A stretch of DNA of 64,000 nucleotides from PALSA-1353 sp050012375 (GTDB taxonomy: Bacteria > Planctomycetota > Phycisphaerae > Tepidisphaerales > Tepidisphaeraceae): assembly GCA_050012375.1 (NCBI GenBank), contig JBEKHH010000004.1:89825-153824 (forward strand), given 5' to 3'. A program made the position numbers and the translations under genes. This document shows, piece by piece, positions 34,551-42,370 of the stretch. The notes beneath the pieces are model-generated. The model searched no databases. It worked only from the letters and a program-made list of their open reading frames with translations, and was not told where the DNA came from. The first letter of the stretch is position 1, and each line of letters starts with the position of its first letter.

Positions 34551-36463
34551 TACATCCACAACTTGAATCTCAGGTAGTCCACGAACTTGTGCGTCCAGAT
34601 CCAGATCAGCGGGCGACGCTCAATGGCCACGCGCGCCTCGCCGGCCATGCCCGGACGCCAGGTCGCCGATGTCTTGTCCAGATGCCCGTACACCGTGAAG
34701 GTGTTGTCGCCCTCCTTGGCTTGGCCAAGCGGCTCGATGCGGTTAATGGTGAACGGATATTTCTCGGTCGGCAACGCGGTGGTCGCCAATTCGCCGTGAA
34801 GCCCTTCCTTAAGGTCCTGAACGTCCCGTTCGCCGACGGCCAGTTCCGCACGCAACCCGGAGGCCGACGGCATCGCCGCGATGGTGAACAGTTCTTCCCC
34901 CTGTTTCTTGGTGGCATTTCGCTCCTGGGTCAGATCGCCGGACAAGATGACGCCATCAAAGGGCGCGCGAATCACGCCGCGATCAATCTGGTCCTGATAC
35001 CATTGTGCCTTGGCTTGGGCTTCATCCATCATGTGCTGGGCCATCTCCGCCTCCGCTTCCTTGCCGTCGGAAACGTCCTTGCGATATTCGGCCGCGGCCT
35101 TCTGCATGCCGTCGTTGGCTTCGTTGAGTTCCAGCTTCAGATCGTACGTCTTCATGGTGAGCAGTTGCTGGCCCTTTTTGACCAGGTCGCCCGGCAGGAC
35201 GAAGACCTCGTCGATCTGCCCTTCAAATGGAACTTCCAGCTTGCGCTTATCGGTGGCGCCGAACTGGAAGGGCGCGCTGACGTGGTACATCGGCTTGTAG
35301 AGGCAGATGAAAATGAACGCCGCCAAGCCGAGCACGCCCAGCGCCTTTGCCAGCGTGTGCTGCGGGCCGACGATCTTCTTGCCCAACTCCTCGGCGCTGA
35401 GCCCCACCTTGGTGATGAGCCAGCGGTCGTTCTGGTATCGGTCATAAAGCTGCGGGGCGAGCAAATCGACGGCGACGGCCAATCCCGTCGAAGCCTGCGG
35501 AGACAACTTGTGGGCCGGCGGAAATTCGAGCGTCACGGCGCCGACCACCTCGGCCCGCCGCCGCAGCGGCAGCGTCAGCACCACGTTTCCGCCCTCGCTT
35601 CGGGCCAGCTCTTGCGCGGCCCGGCTCACGTTTTCGGTTCCACCGCCCTTGGGATCGAAGTGGACCGGCTCCTCCTGGTCGATGCACTCCTCCATCGTCT
35701 TTTCCAGCGTCTTGATAAGTTCCTGCCGCTTGTCGAACTGCTCCGTGTGCGACAGCGCCTTGACCTTGACGTCTTCGCCCTTGATCCACCCCAGGGCCAC
35801 GCGCGTCGAGCCGGTGCGGGTCGCCAATTCGTTGCAGAGGTTCATCGCCGCGGATTCAAACCCTTCAGCCGTCGCCACCGCGGTGGCAAGCTGAAGCACG
35901 TGTTGATGCGACTGGGCGACGATTTGCGATTGTTCGCTCTGGCGGCGCAGGGTGTAGAGATCGAAATAACCCGCGACGAGCAGCATCGACGTCAGCCGCT
36001 GCTGGGCCCGCTCGGTATTCATGCAGCGAGTGATGACGGCGGTGATGGCGATCACTTCGCCTTCGCGGCGAAGGAGGGTCACGAGACAGAACTGCGGCTC
36101 GACGCCGACCTCGCCGGTTTGCAGTTCGATCGCCCCATCTTTGCCCTGTTCGAGACAGGGCTTGATGATCTGTTGAAACGCCGTAATGGCGGCGGCGCGG
36201 GTTTCGGGGCTGCTGTTATCGGCGCGGATGTGCGCGATCGACCGAAGCGCGGGCTCTGTCTGATCCTGATGCTTTTCCACCAGAAACGCCGCCGCCTCGG
36301 TGCCGGCGACCACGACGGCCTGAGTCTTCAGCAGGTCCTCAATGAACTGCGGGAGGCTGTCGGACGCCGTCAGCAGCTTCTGCACCAGCCGCGACCGCGC
36401 CGCCCCCTGCTGGGTCGACAACGCGGTTTCCGAATTCTGAGGTTCCACGATTCCAGACGCCAC
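34550..36463 (-). CDS. GAF-domain HlyD-type membrane fusion protein
   Basis: 637 residues. Two GAF-like domains fill about residues 30-180 and 200-350 (LQLATAVATAEGFESAAMNLCNELA; NVVLTLPLRRRAEVVGAVTLEF). A single membrane helix follows (ALGVLGLAAFIFICLYKP, about 375-392). The extracytoplasmic part is HlyD-like: KLEVPFEGQIDEVFVLPGDLVKKGQQLLTM, a coiled coil at about 445-510, then IRAPFDGVILSGDL and a C-terminal barrel. The N-terminal cytoplasmic GAF pair, normally a ligand-sensing module, fused to a membrane fusion protein is unusual and could gate export. It lies between the periplasmic adaptor gene and the M50-HlyD gene. Confidence 0.78.
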   Translation of the reverse strand: MASGIVEPQNSETALSTQQGAARSRLVQKLLTASDSLPQFIEDLLKTQAVVVAGTEAAAFLVEKHQDQTEPALRSIAHIRADNSSPETRAAAITAFQQIIKPCLEQGKDGAIELQTGEVGVEPQFCLVTLLRREGEVIAITAVITRCMNTERAQQRLTSMLLVAGYFDLYTLRRQSEQSQIVAQSHQHVLQLATAVATAEGFESAAMNLCNELATRTGSTRVALGWIKGEDVKVKALSHTEQFDKRQELIKTLEKTMEECIDQEEPVHFDPKGGGTENVSRAAQELARSEGGNVVLTLPLRRRAEVVGAVTLEFPPAHKLSPQASTGLAVAVDLLAPQLYDRYQNDRWLITKVGLSAEELGKKIVGPQHTLAKALGVLGLAAFIFICLYKPMYHVSAPFQFGATDKRKLEVPFEGQIDEVFVLPGDLVKKGQQLLTMKTYDLKLELNEANDGMQKAAAEYRKDVSDGKEAEAEMAQHMMDEAQAKAQWYQDQIDRGVIRAPFDGVILSGDLTQERNATKKQGEELFTIAAMPSASGLRAELAVGERDVQDLKEGLHGELATTALPTEKYPFTINRIEPLGQAKEGDNTFTVYGHLDKTSATWRPGMAGEARVAIERRPLIWIWTHKFVDYLRFKLWM

Positions 36464-36594
36464 GTCTCACCTGCCTATGACAACAATTTCCCAAAGAGGC
36501 TTTCGACTCCCGGCCTTTCAATTCATCGAGAAATTGAAAAGTCCGATAACACGGGCAACAACAAAAGCTTTCGCCATCGCTCGGTTCGTGAGAG

Positions 36595-37470
36595 TCAATG
36601 GCTGCCGCTATCCGACGGCAGCCGAACGTTTACCCACAGGCCGGCGGGCCTGTTCTGATCGTTGTTCAATTCTAGTCTGATGGTCTGCTTGTCGCTGGCG
36701 GCATCCACCTCGGGGTCGAGATAGATGATCGTCGCCGTCAGCCATTTATCGGACTCGTTTTGGTACGCCACCGATGCGATGTTGCCCTGTTTCAGCTTTT
36801 GCGCTTGCAAGGAGGGGACTTTCACTTCCACCCATAGAGGATTGTTCGTCACCAGCGTCACGGCGCCGTCGGGCTTGTTGGGATCGACGATCTCCCCCTC
36901 CTGGATGTTGATCTGTTTGACCGTCCCGTCCACCGGGCTTAACAGCTTCATCTTCTCGATCACCAGGGCCTGCGTGTCGGCATCGGCGATCGCCTTGAGG
37001 TGTTCAACCTGCCGGAATTTCACATTGGCCTCGGCCTGCTCCCAATCGAGCTTGGCCTCCTCGACTTCCGTTGCGCTGGCCGCCTGCTGCTCGAAGCCCT
37101 TTTGCTTGTTTTCGTACTCGACCTTCTTGGCGTCGCGCTCGGCCTCCGCGGCTTCGATCGCCGCCGTCGAATTGGCCGCGATCCGCAGCGACTTCAGCCG
37201 CATCTCCTCGACATCGGCATCCTCGCGCCCCAAAACCTGGCCCTTCCTGACCTCATAGTCCGGCTTGACGAGCCATTCCTTGACGATCCCAACCTCCATA
37301 AAGGACGGTTTGGCCGTATGGGAGGGAACCGTTCGCGCCAGCAGCGCGTCGCCGGCGGGGTGAGAGGCGTCATCCGCGGCGTGATTGGCATCATCCGCGA
37401 CTGCAAAAGGCAAAATTGACAGCACTGCCGCCGTGGCCACGGCTCGCCTCATCCATTTGGCAAATGTCAT
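36595..37470 (-). CDS. HlyD/RND-type periplasmic adaptor protein
   Basis: 291 residues. A signal peptide (ATAAVLSILPFAVADD) precedes an Asp/Ala-rich stretch and then a compact adaptor: VGIVKEWLVKPDYEVRKGQVLGREDA (lipoyl half), coiled coil about residues 85-175 (KKVEYENKQKGFEQQAASATEVEEA), MKLLSPVDGTVKQINIQEGEIV (second half), then barrel strands. These proteins bridge inner-membrane pumps and outer-membrane channels. No pump (RND or ABC) and no TolC-like channel is adjacent; the neighbours are two other HlyD hybrids and SecA. First gene of the proposed seven-gene operon; 131 bp separate it from the next. Confidence 0.82.
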   Translation of the reverse strand: MTFAKWMRRAVATAAVLSILPFAVADDANHAADDASHPAGDALLARTVPSHTAKPSFMEVGIVKEWLVKPDYEVRKGQVLGREDADVEEMRLKSLRIAANSTAAIEAAEAERDAKKVEYENKQKGFEQQAASATEVEEAKLDWEQAEANVKFRQVEHLKAIADADTQALVIEKMKLLSPVDGTVKQINIQEGEIVDPNKPDGAVTLVTNNPLWVEVKVPSLQAQKLKQGNIASVAYQNESDKWLTATIIYLDPEVDAASDKQTIRLELNNDQNRPAGLWVNVRLPSDSGSH

Positions 37471-37706
37471 GAATCCTGGTTTCCTGATCTAGAGACCGTT
37501 CGCTATATCCTATGCACCCCTTCACCTATCGGCTCGAATCCTTGAAAATAAGCCGCCAGAGCGATCCTGTCCAATGGAAAACCCGCTGGATGTGAAATTT
37601 ACACGCGCGCGGACCAAGCCTAAAGGTCGCGTTCGCCCCATCCGGGTTCAAAGCCCGGCGGCCGCATAATGATGCGTAACGATATGCTTGGCCAAACAAG
37701 CCAAAA

Positions 37707-38783
37707 TCAATCCGCTCCGCGCAATCGGCGCAGACGTTCCAGCGATGCATCAAGCAGCTTATCGGTGAACAGTTTCTGCTTCCGTTCAGCCGCAGTGGGT
37801 CCGCCTGGCCAGTTTTTTAGGGCCTTCCTTATGCCGACTAGCGTCGGTTCCGCTCCCTCGCGCGAGATCAGCCAATCTACGGTCGCAAGAGCTTCCATCC
37901 CAAGCGGGGATTGAAACCCGTCAATGAGTTCATCCGTCTCTCTCACCACGCCAAGGAACGGTCCCCCAGCGGAGCTAGAAAAATAGGCTGCTAAAGCCGT
38001 CCGTCGCTCGTCGTCGAATCGAATCGTGTCCGACGGCGAAGCGTCGGCCAGGCGTTTTTCGCAGTGGAGGTAACTTCCATCGAGGGCGTTCAGAAGGTGC
38101 GTGAGGCGATGCGCAGACGGTCCGTACCGCTCCGCTACAAACTTCAGTGTCAGGGGATTCTTGAGCCGCTGACGATCAATAACCCTCACCAATAACCACG
38201 CGAGTTTCTGAACCTCAAGGATCGAACACTCCAAACCCAATACGCCGTACCGCCGAATCATCTCCGCGATAAGTGCGCGGGACGGCGTTAGTCTTTCCAC
38301 ACCTCGCCCTTTTGCAACATTTTGGTATTTTTGCGTGGGTTCGTAAACGATCAGGTCAACGTTCTTTAACTGACCAAACGCTTCCTCGATCAGCCGCCGA
38401 ACCACGCTCCAATCTAAACCACCGTTGCCGCTGCCCAACGGCGGAATCGCGACTGAGCGGATTCTCTTTTCCGCAATCACGGCGCGCAAATCCTTCAGGC
38501 CCTCGGCGATCCATTCCACCTTCGACGGATGCCTCCAGTGCTTTTTCGTGGGAAAATTGATGATCCATCTCGGGCCAGACAGTTCCGTTGCCGCTGTCAC
38601 GAACATCCGGCCGATTTGCACGTCGCCACGTTTTGATGCGGCCTCATATGCCTTGAAATTATCGGGGAATCGCTCTTTGAACATCAGTGCGATCCCCTTG
38701 CCCATCACTCCCACCGTGTTGACGCTATTCACAACGGCGTCGACATTGGCTTCAAGCAGGTTTCCTTTCTTGAATTGAATCAT
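37707..38783 (-). CDS. darG: DarG antitoxin, macrodomain ADP-ribosylglycohydrolase
   Basis: 358 residues. The macrodomain (about 1-155) shows GNLLEANVDAVVNSVNTVGVMGKGIAL, the ADP-ribose-binding loop, and IPPLGSGNGGLDW. DarG removes ADP-ribose from thymidine bases in DNA. The C-terminal domain (about 170-358, containing LEVQKLAWLLV and RYGPSAHRL) is the DarG partner domain that binds and neutralises DarT. Size and order match DarTG modules. It is 1 bp downstream of darT. A stand-alone TARG-like macrodomain would be only about 160 residues. Confidence 0.93.
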   Translation of the reverse strand: MIQFKKGNLLEANVDAVVNSVNTVGVMGKGIALMFKERFPDNFKAYEAASKRGDVQIGRMFVTAATELSGPRWIINFPTKKHWRHPSKVEWIAEGLKDLRAVIAEKRIRSVAIPPLGSGNGGLDWSVVRRLIEEAFGQLKNVDLIVYEPTQKYQNVAKGRGVERLTPSRALIAEMIRRYGVLGLECSILEVQKLAWLLVRVIDRQRLKNPLTLKFVAERYGPSAHRLTHLLNALDGSYLHCEKRLADASPSDTIRFDDERRTALAAYFSSSAGGPFLGVVRETDELIDGFQSPLGMEALATVDWLISREGAEPTLVGIRKALKNWPGGPTAAERKQKLFTDKLLDASLERLRRLRGAD

Positions 38784-38784
38784 A

Positions 38785-39441
38785 TCAAAAATACCAGTTC
38801 GGGATTGCCTTTACGTTGATCGACATCTCACGTGTATGGGCTTGGCACCTTATGCTTTTCCCTACTATTTCATCGTAACACGCGATTCCCAACAATGCAC
38901 TGATCGGCACGTGTCGATGGACGAGTGCTTCCGCTTGATATCTAACGAGTTTTCCCGGGTCCTCGGGATCTCGCTTAAAGTCGCGGCTCTGAAGCAGCTC
39001 CCAATCGATTTTGTCCAAGTCGGACAAACTATCGAAATGCTCTGATTCTTCCACATATGCGTGCCCATTCGTGAAAACAAACCGCGCACCAAGCTCTTCC
39101 AGTCTGCGCAAGGATGATACAAGAATAACGATCTCATCGTTGGCGCGTTTGGTGACGCCGTTGTGGCCCGTCCTGATATTGGACATCATGACCGACCACG
39201 GGGTGAAATAGAAGGAAACATAGTCACCTAGCATTCCACGCGGCCCTGCTGTTACGCGACGCGCGAGCCGCTTTTCAATCAAGTCCGCCATCCCGATTGG
39301 TACAAAGTTTGGATCGACAATTTCACTGGTCTGGCAATGCAGGCCGTGGTCAAGCATCCACGGCACATTGTTGACGTGAGTGATCCGGAAGATCCGGGCA
39401 GCCTCGGGGCCAAGTGTAGACATGATCAAGTACCAAATCAT
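38785..39441 (-). CDS. darT: DarT DNA thymine ADP-ribosyltransferase toxin
   Basis: 218 residues from the longest start; an ATG at 39423 (MSTLGPEAARIF) is equally likely. DarT uses NAD+ to ADP-ribosylate thymidine in single-stranded DNA at short motifs. FRITHVNNVPWMLDHGL is the NAD-binding start with conserved His and Asn; YVSFYFTPWSVMM is the substrate region; VRYQAEALVHRHVPISAL contains the catalytic Glu at about residue 171 (PARP-type ADP-ribosylating fold). The partner darG follows by 1 bp. The active-site residues look intact, so this should be a functional toxin, perhaps used in phage defence as reported for other DarTG modules. Confidence 0.93.
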   Translation of the reverse strand: MIWYLIMSTLGPEAARIFRITHVNNVPWMLDHGLHCQTSEIVDPNFVPIGMADLIEKRLARRVTAGPRGMLGDYVSFYFTPWSVMMSNIRTGHNGVTKRANDEIVILVSSLRRLEELGARFVFTNGHAYVEESEHFDSLSDLDKIDWELLQSRDFKRDPEDPGKLVRYQAEALVHRHVPISALLGIACYDEIVGKSIRCQAHTREMSINVKAIPNWYF

Positions 39442-39476
39442 AGCTTACCGGCAACGCCCAGCCGACAGCGTGCTAT

Positions 39477-39905
39477 ATGACCCCCATGCCCACCAAACCG
39501 CACAATACAAACCCCAACGGTCGCAAAGGCAATCCAGTCCGTCTAGCTCCTCTGTCGCCGGGCCAAGCCCTGGCGGCGCTGCTGCGAGTCGAGCCAACGG
39601 ACGTGATGCCCCTTGAAGCTCAAGACGCAACCGAAAGGAAGGCCGAGCGCACCCCCAAAAAGCGAACGGACAGCAACCATCGTAAAATCAACGGTTTGTG
39701 GCAGGTTTTGTCAAGTGCATATTTCTCCCGATCGACGATAACTCACTGTAAAACATTAACTAGCGATAGCCAAGTCGTTCCAGGTCTTCTTCGCTCAGAC
39801 CGAAATGGTGACCGATCTCATGCAGCACCGTCACGCGCACTTGGCGAATCAGCGCCTCTTCGCTATTGCAAACGGTCTCGATGGGTTGCTGAAAGATGTA
39901 GATAA
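39477..39905 (+). CDS. Hypothetical small basic protein, possibly extended by read-through
   Basis: 142 residues, but only the first 45-60 are credible: KPHNTNPNGRKGNPVRLAPL then SPGQALAALLRVEPTDV resemble short planctomycete hypothetical proteins with a basic N-terminus and a PLxxxxALxxLLxVxPxDV segment. The rest has no recognisable pattern and overlaps the metallopeptidase gene on the other strand, so the natural stop may have been lost by a frameshift. Function unknown. Confidence 0.35.
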   Translation: MTPMPTKPHNTNPNGRKGNPVRLAPLSPGQALAALLRVEPTDVMPLEAQDATERKAERTPKKRTDSNHRKINGLWQVLSSAYFSRSTITHCKTLTSDSQVVPGLLRSDRNGDRSHAAPSRALGESAPLRYCKRSRWVAERCR

Positions 39906-40140
39906 CGTCCGGCAGGGCCCCGGAATCTTCGACGCTACGACGGGTCCGCGGACGGCCGACGTAAAGCCCCAACAGCAGCCCACCGCGGCGAACGCGGGCC
40001 TTGCGAAGCTGGGATGCGTCCGGCTGATCGCGCACTTCGACGGGGACTTCTTCGAGGAACTCGGCGAACTGCTCGGGCAGCTCCTGCAACGCCGCCTCGA
40101 CCAGTTCGTTGAATTGCGCTTTGCTCACGCGATAGGCCAC
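39760..40140 (-). CDS. Minimal zincin metallopeptidase-like protein
   Basis: 126 residues. The C-terminus holds VLHEIGHHFGLSEEDLERLGY, the HExxH zinc motif followed by E-E-D-L typical of the small Zincin_1/DUF1025 family. The N-terminus (FNELVEAALQELPEQFAEFL) has the usual amphipathic helix. It is cytoplasmic with no signal peptide. Proteolytic activity has been hard to show for the family, so I make no substrate call. It is divergent from sppA, with a 68-bp gap for promoters. Confidence 0.88.
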   Translation of the reverse strand: MAYRVSKAQFNELVEAALQELPEQFAEFLEEVPVEVRDQPDASQLRKARVRRGGLLLGLYVGRPRTRRSVEDSGALPDVIYIFQQPIETVCNSEEALIRQVRVTVLHEIGHHFGLSEEDLERLGYR

Positions 40141-40208
40141 AGATAGAATCTCCCAGCGTATCGTATCCTAATTGACTCACGGTGATATCCCACGACAGCG
40201 GAGGAAAT

Positions 40209-41177
40209 TTGTACATTCGACTGTTTTCCTGCTTGTGCCTGATGTTGCTTGCCGCGGGATGCGGTAGTCCCAGCTTGCTGATCACACCTGTTTCCAACAC
40301 TTCCGAATTGCAGGAGGTTTCCGTGGCCCAGGGGCGGGCATTCGGCGGCAAGATCGCGATCATCGAAGTCGAGGGAATGCTGCTCGACGACCGCACGGGG
40401 GGTTTGCTCCAGCCGTCGGAAAACCCGCTCAGCCTCTTTGTGCAGGAACTGAGCCAGGCCGCGGATGACGATGCCGTCAAGGCGGTTATCTTGCGGGTGA
40501 ATTCTCCCGGCGGATCGGTGACGACCTCCGATACGATGTACGACGCCCTGCTGCGATTCAAGGCCAAGACGCACAAACCGGTGATCGCTTCGGCGCAGGA
40601 GGTCGCCGCCAGCGGCGCCTATTACGTTTCCTGCGGCGCCGACAAGATCATCGTGAGCCCCACGTCCATCGTGGGGAGCATCGGCGTGATTTTCGAGTCA
40701 TTCGAGTTCGAGGATACGCTCGAGAAGCTCGGCGCCCGCGAGGTCTCGATCAAGAGCGCCCCGCTGAAAGACATGGCCTCGCCGTACACGCATCTGACTC
40801 CCGAAGCCCGCGCGGTGATGCAAGATATGGTCGATGAGTATTACGCCCGGTTCAAGAACGTCGTCATCACCAGCCGTGGAATCAAAGACGCCAAGACCCT
40901 GGCCCTGGTAACCGATGGGCGGGTTTTCAGCGGTCAAAACGCCGTGACGCTGGGTCTGGCCGACCAGACCGGGCGATTGGACGACGCCATCGATATGGCT
41001 CGCCGGATGGCCGATGCTCCGGGCGCGGAGGTGGTGATGTACAAGCGGCCGTATGGGTACAGCGGTTCGATTTATGCCGAGATGCCCCTCCCCGAGCCTC
41101 ACAGCAACAGCATGAACCTGAAACTGCCGATGAGCAACTGGCTGCCCGGCGGATTTTATTATCTGTGGCAGCCGTAA
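40209..41177 (+). CDS. sppA: Signal peptide peptidase SppA-like lipoprotein
   Basis: 322 residues from a TTG at 40209 that has GGAGG four bases before it; a GTG at 40182 lacks a site. An N-terminal lipobox (LMLLAAGC) predicts lipid anchoring. The ClpP-like serine protease core shows VILRVNSPGGSVTTSDTMY, the nucleophile Ser in VAASGAYYVSCGADKI, SIVGSIGVIF and the general base Lys in SAPLKDMASP. SppA cleaves leftover signal peptides in the membrane. Short, 36K-type rather than the double E. coli form. Its last codons CAG CCG TAA form the first unit of a tandem repeat (41168-41244). Confidence 0.87.
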   Translation: MYIRLFSCLCLMLLAAGCGSPSLLITPVSNTSELQEVSVAQGRAFGGKIAIIEVEGMLLDDRTGGLLQPSENPLSLFVQELSQAADDDAVKAVILRVNSPGGSVTTSDTMYDALLRFKAKTHKPVIASAQEVAASGAYYVSCGADKIIVSPTSIVGSIGVIFESFEFEDTLEKLGAREVSIKSAPLKDMASPYTHLTPEARAVMQDMVDEYYARFKNVVITSRGIKDAKTLALVTDGRVFSGQNAVTLGLADQTGRLDDAIDMARRMADAPGAEVVMYKRPYGYSGSIYAEMPLPEPHSNSMNLKLPMSNWLPGGFYYLWQP

Positions 41178-41244
41178 GCCGGCGGCAGCCGTAAGTCGGC
41201 GGCAGCCGTAAGTCGGCGGCAGCCGTAAGTCGGCGGCAGCCGTA
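41168..41244 (+). repeat. 17-bp tandem repeat, about 4.5 copies, from the end of sppA
   Basis: Units GCAGCCGTAAGTCGGCG start at 41168, 41185, 41202 and 41219, plus a partial at 41236. The first unit contains the sppA stop codon, so the array repeats the gene end. Each unit can form a small GCCG-TAAGT-CGGC hairpin. The array ends 9 bp before the next ATG. Confidence 0.9.
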
Positions 41245-41252
41245 GTGCTTTC

Positions 41253-42242
41253 ATGATCAACATCACCTGCACAAGCTGCAAGAAGGTCCTGAGCATTGAC
41301 GATGCCTTCGCCGGCGGCGTGTGCCGATGCCAGTTCTGCGGGACCATTCAAACCGTCCCCGCCAAAGCCTCTTCGCAAAAAGCGATCGCGGGCGCGGCCA
41401 AGGGTTCCAAAACGCTTTTCGAGAACAAGGCCCGCAGCGCCGGAGCGGGAAGCGGCAGCGGACTCGACGACTTGGCCGATGTCGTCCAAAGCAGCGGACT
41501 GTCTGACAGCCGATTGCGCAAGCAGCCGCCTTCGCCCCCGCCCCGTCCGACGAATCTGATGCCGCTGCTCGGCCTGGCGGCGGCGGTCATCATCGTCCTG
41601 TTGGTCGTCGTTCTCGTGCTCGTCTTCCGCGGCTCGGCAAGCCCCAAAGGCAGCTCCGCCCCCGAGGCCGATTCCGCCGTTCCCGATCGTTCCGCCGCGG
41701 CCAATCCCGCCCATCAGGAGCCAAGCTTCTGCGGCGTGCCCATCAACCAACCGGTCGTGGTTTATGTGATGGACAACGGCTCAAGCTCGGCTGAGGTGCT
41801 TGATCCCATGGAATCCGCGATGTTCAAATCGATCGAATCGCTCGGACCGGATCGCCAATTCCAGGTCCTCTTCTGGAACCCGCAAACGGAAACCTATCCA
41901 ACGGCCCGGCAGCCGGCCTTCGCGGTGAAGGACAACATCGAGGCTGCCCGCAAGAGACTTCAGGATGTGACCGCCGCCGGCAGCACCGACCCCCTGCCAT
42001 CGCTGCAAAGGGCTCTTGCCGACGACCCGGGTCAGATCATGCTCATCACGGCAAAAGCGGGCGATCTGGACGATTCACTGGTCGATCAGGTCATGAAGTT
42101 GCGCGGCCGTTCCAACGCGAAAATTGACTGCTTCGCCGTCAATGGCGTTCCCGGCGACAAAGTGCTGGCGAGAATCGCCTCGGCCACGCGGGGCGTCTTT
42201 GTTACGGTCAGCGAGGCGCAGTTGAAAGGATTCGCTGAGTAG
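41253..42242 (+). CDS. Zinc-ribbon membrane protein with vWA-like C-terminal domain
   Basis: 329 residues. The N-terminus (ITCTSCKKVL... CRCQFCG) has two CxxC-type pairs of a zinc ribbon. A Gly/Ser/Ala linker leads to one membrane helix, about 106-129 (LLGLAAAVIIVLLVVVLVLVF). The C-terminal part (VVVYVMDNGSSSAEVLDPM...; IMLITAKAGDLDD) looks like a von Willebrand A-type or Rossmann domain with a DxGSS-type start. DxSxS MIDAS is only partly kept (DNGSS). Similar architecture is common in planctomycete proteins of unknown role. Confidence 0.7.
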   Translation: MINITCTSCKKVLSIDDAFAGGVCRCQFCGTIQTVPAKASSQKAIAGAAKGSKTLFENKARSAGAGSGSGLDDLADVVQSSGLSDSRLRKQPPSPPPRPTNLMPLLGLAAAVIIVLLVVVLVLVFRGSASPKGSSAPEADSAVPDRSAAANPAHQEPSFCGVPINQPVVVYVMDNGSSSAEVLDPMESAMFKSIESLGPDRQFQVLFWNPQTETYPTARQPAFAVKDNIEAARKRLQDVTAAGSTDPLPSLQRALADDPGQIMLITAKAGDLDDSLVDQVMKLRGRSNAKIDCFAVNGVPGDKVLARIASATRGVFVTVSEAQLKGFAE

Positions 42243-42269
42243 AACTGGCCTGCAACCCTGAGACGCGGC

Positions 42270-42354
42270 GAAAACCAGAAATCCGAAACAAAGGTTGCTT
42301 CGTCATTCGGATTTCGGATTTGATTCGTCATTCTGGTTTCGGATTTCTGGTTTC
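42270..42354. repeat. Interspersed GAAACCAGAAATCCGAAA-type repeat, copy C
   Basis: About 85 bp: AAAACCAGAAATCCGAAACAAAG on the left and TTCTGGTTTCGGATTTCTGGTTT on the right. Located 28 bp after the stop of the zinc-ribbon gene and 17 bp before the stop of the convergent beta-helix gene. Confidence 0.85.
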
Positions 42355-42370
42355 CCCGCAGGGGCACAGC

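Noticed and set aside
34517..36658. 713-residue plus-strand frame opposite the GAF-HlyD gene
   Set aside because: The minus strand has coherent GAF, membrane and HlyD segments; the plus frame is a composition artefact.
37600..37675. tRNA-like T-arm (CCGGG-TTCAAAG-CCCGG) followed by CGGCCGCA
   Set aside because: No matching 5' acceptor strand, D-arm or anticodon arm in the 60 bases upstream on either strand.
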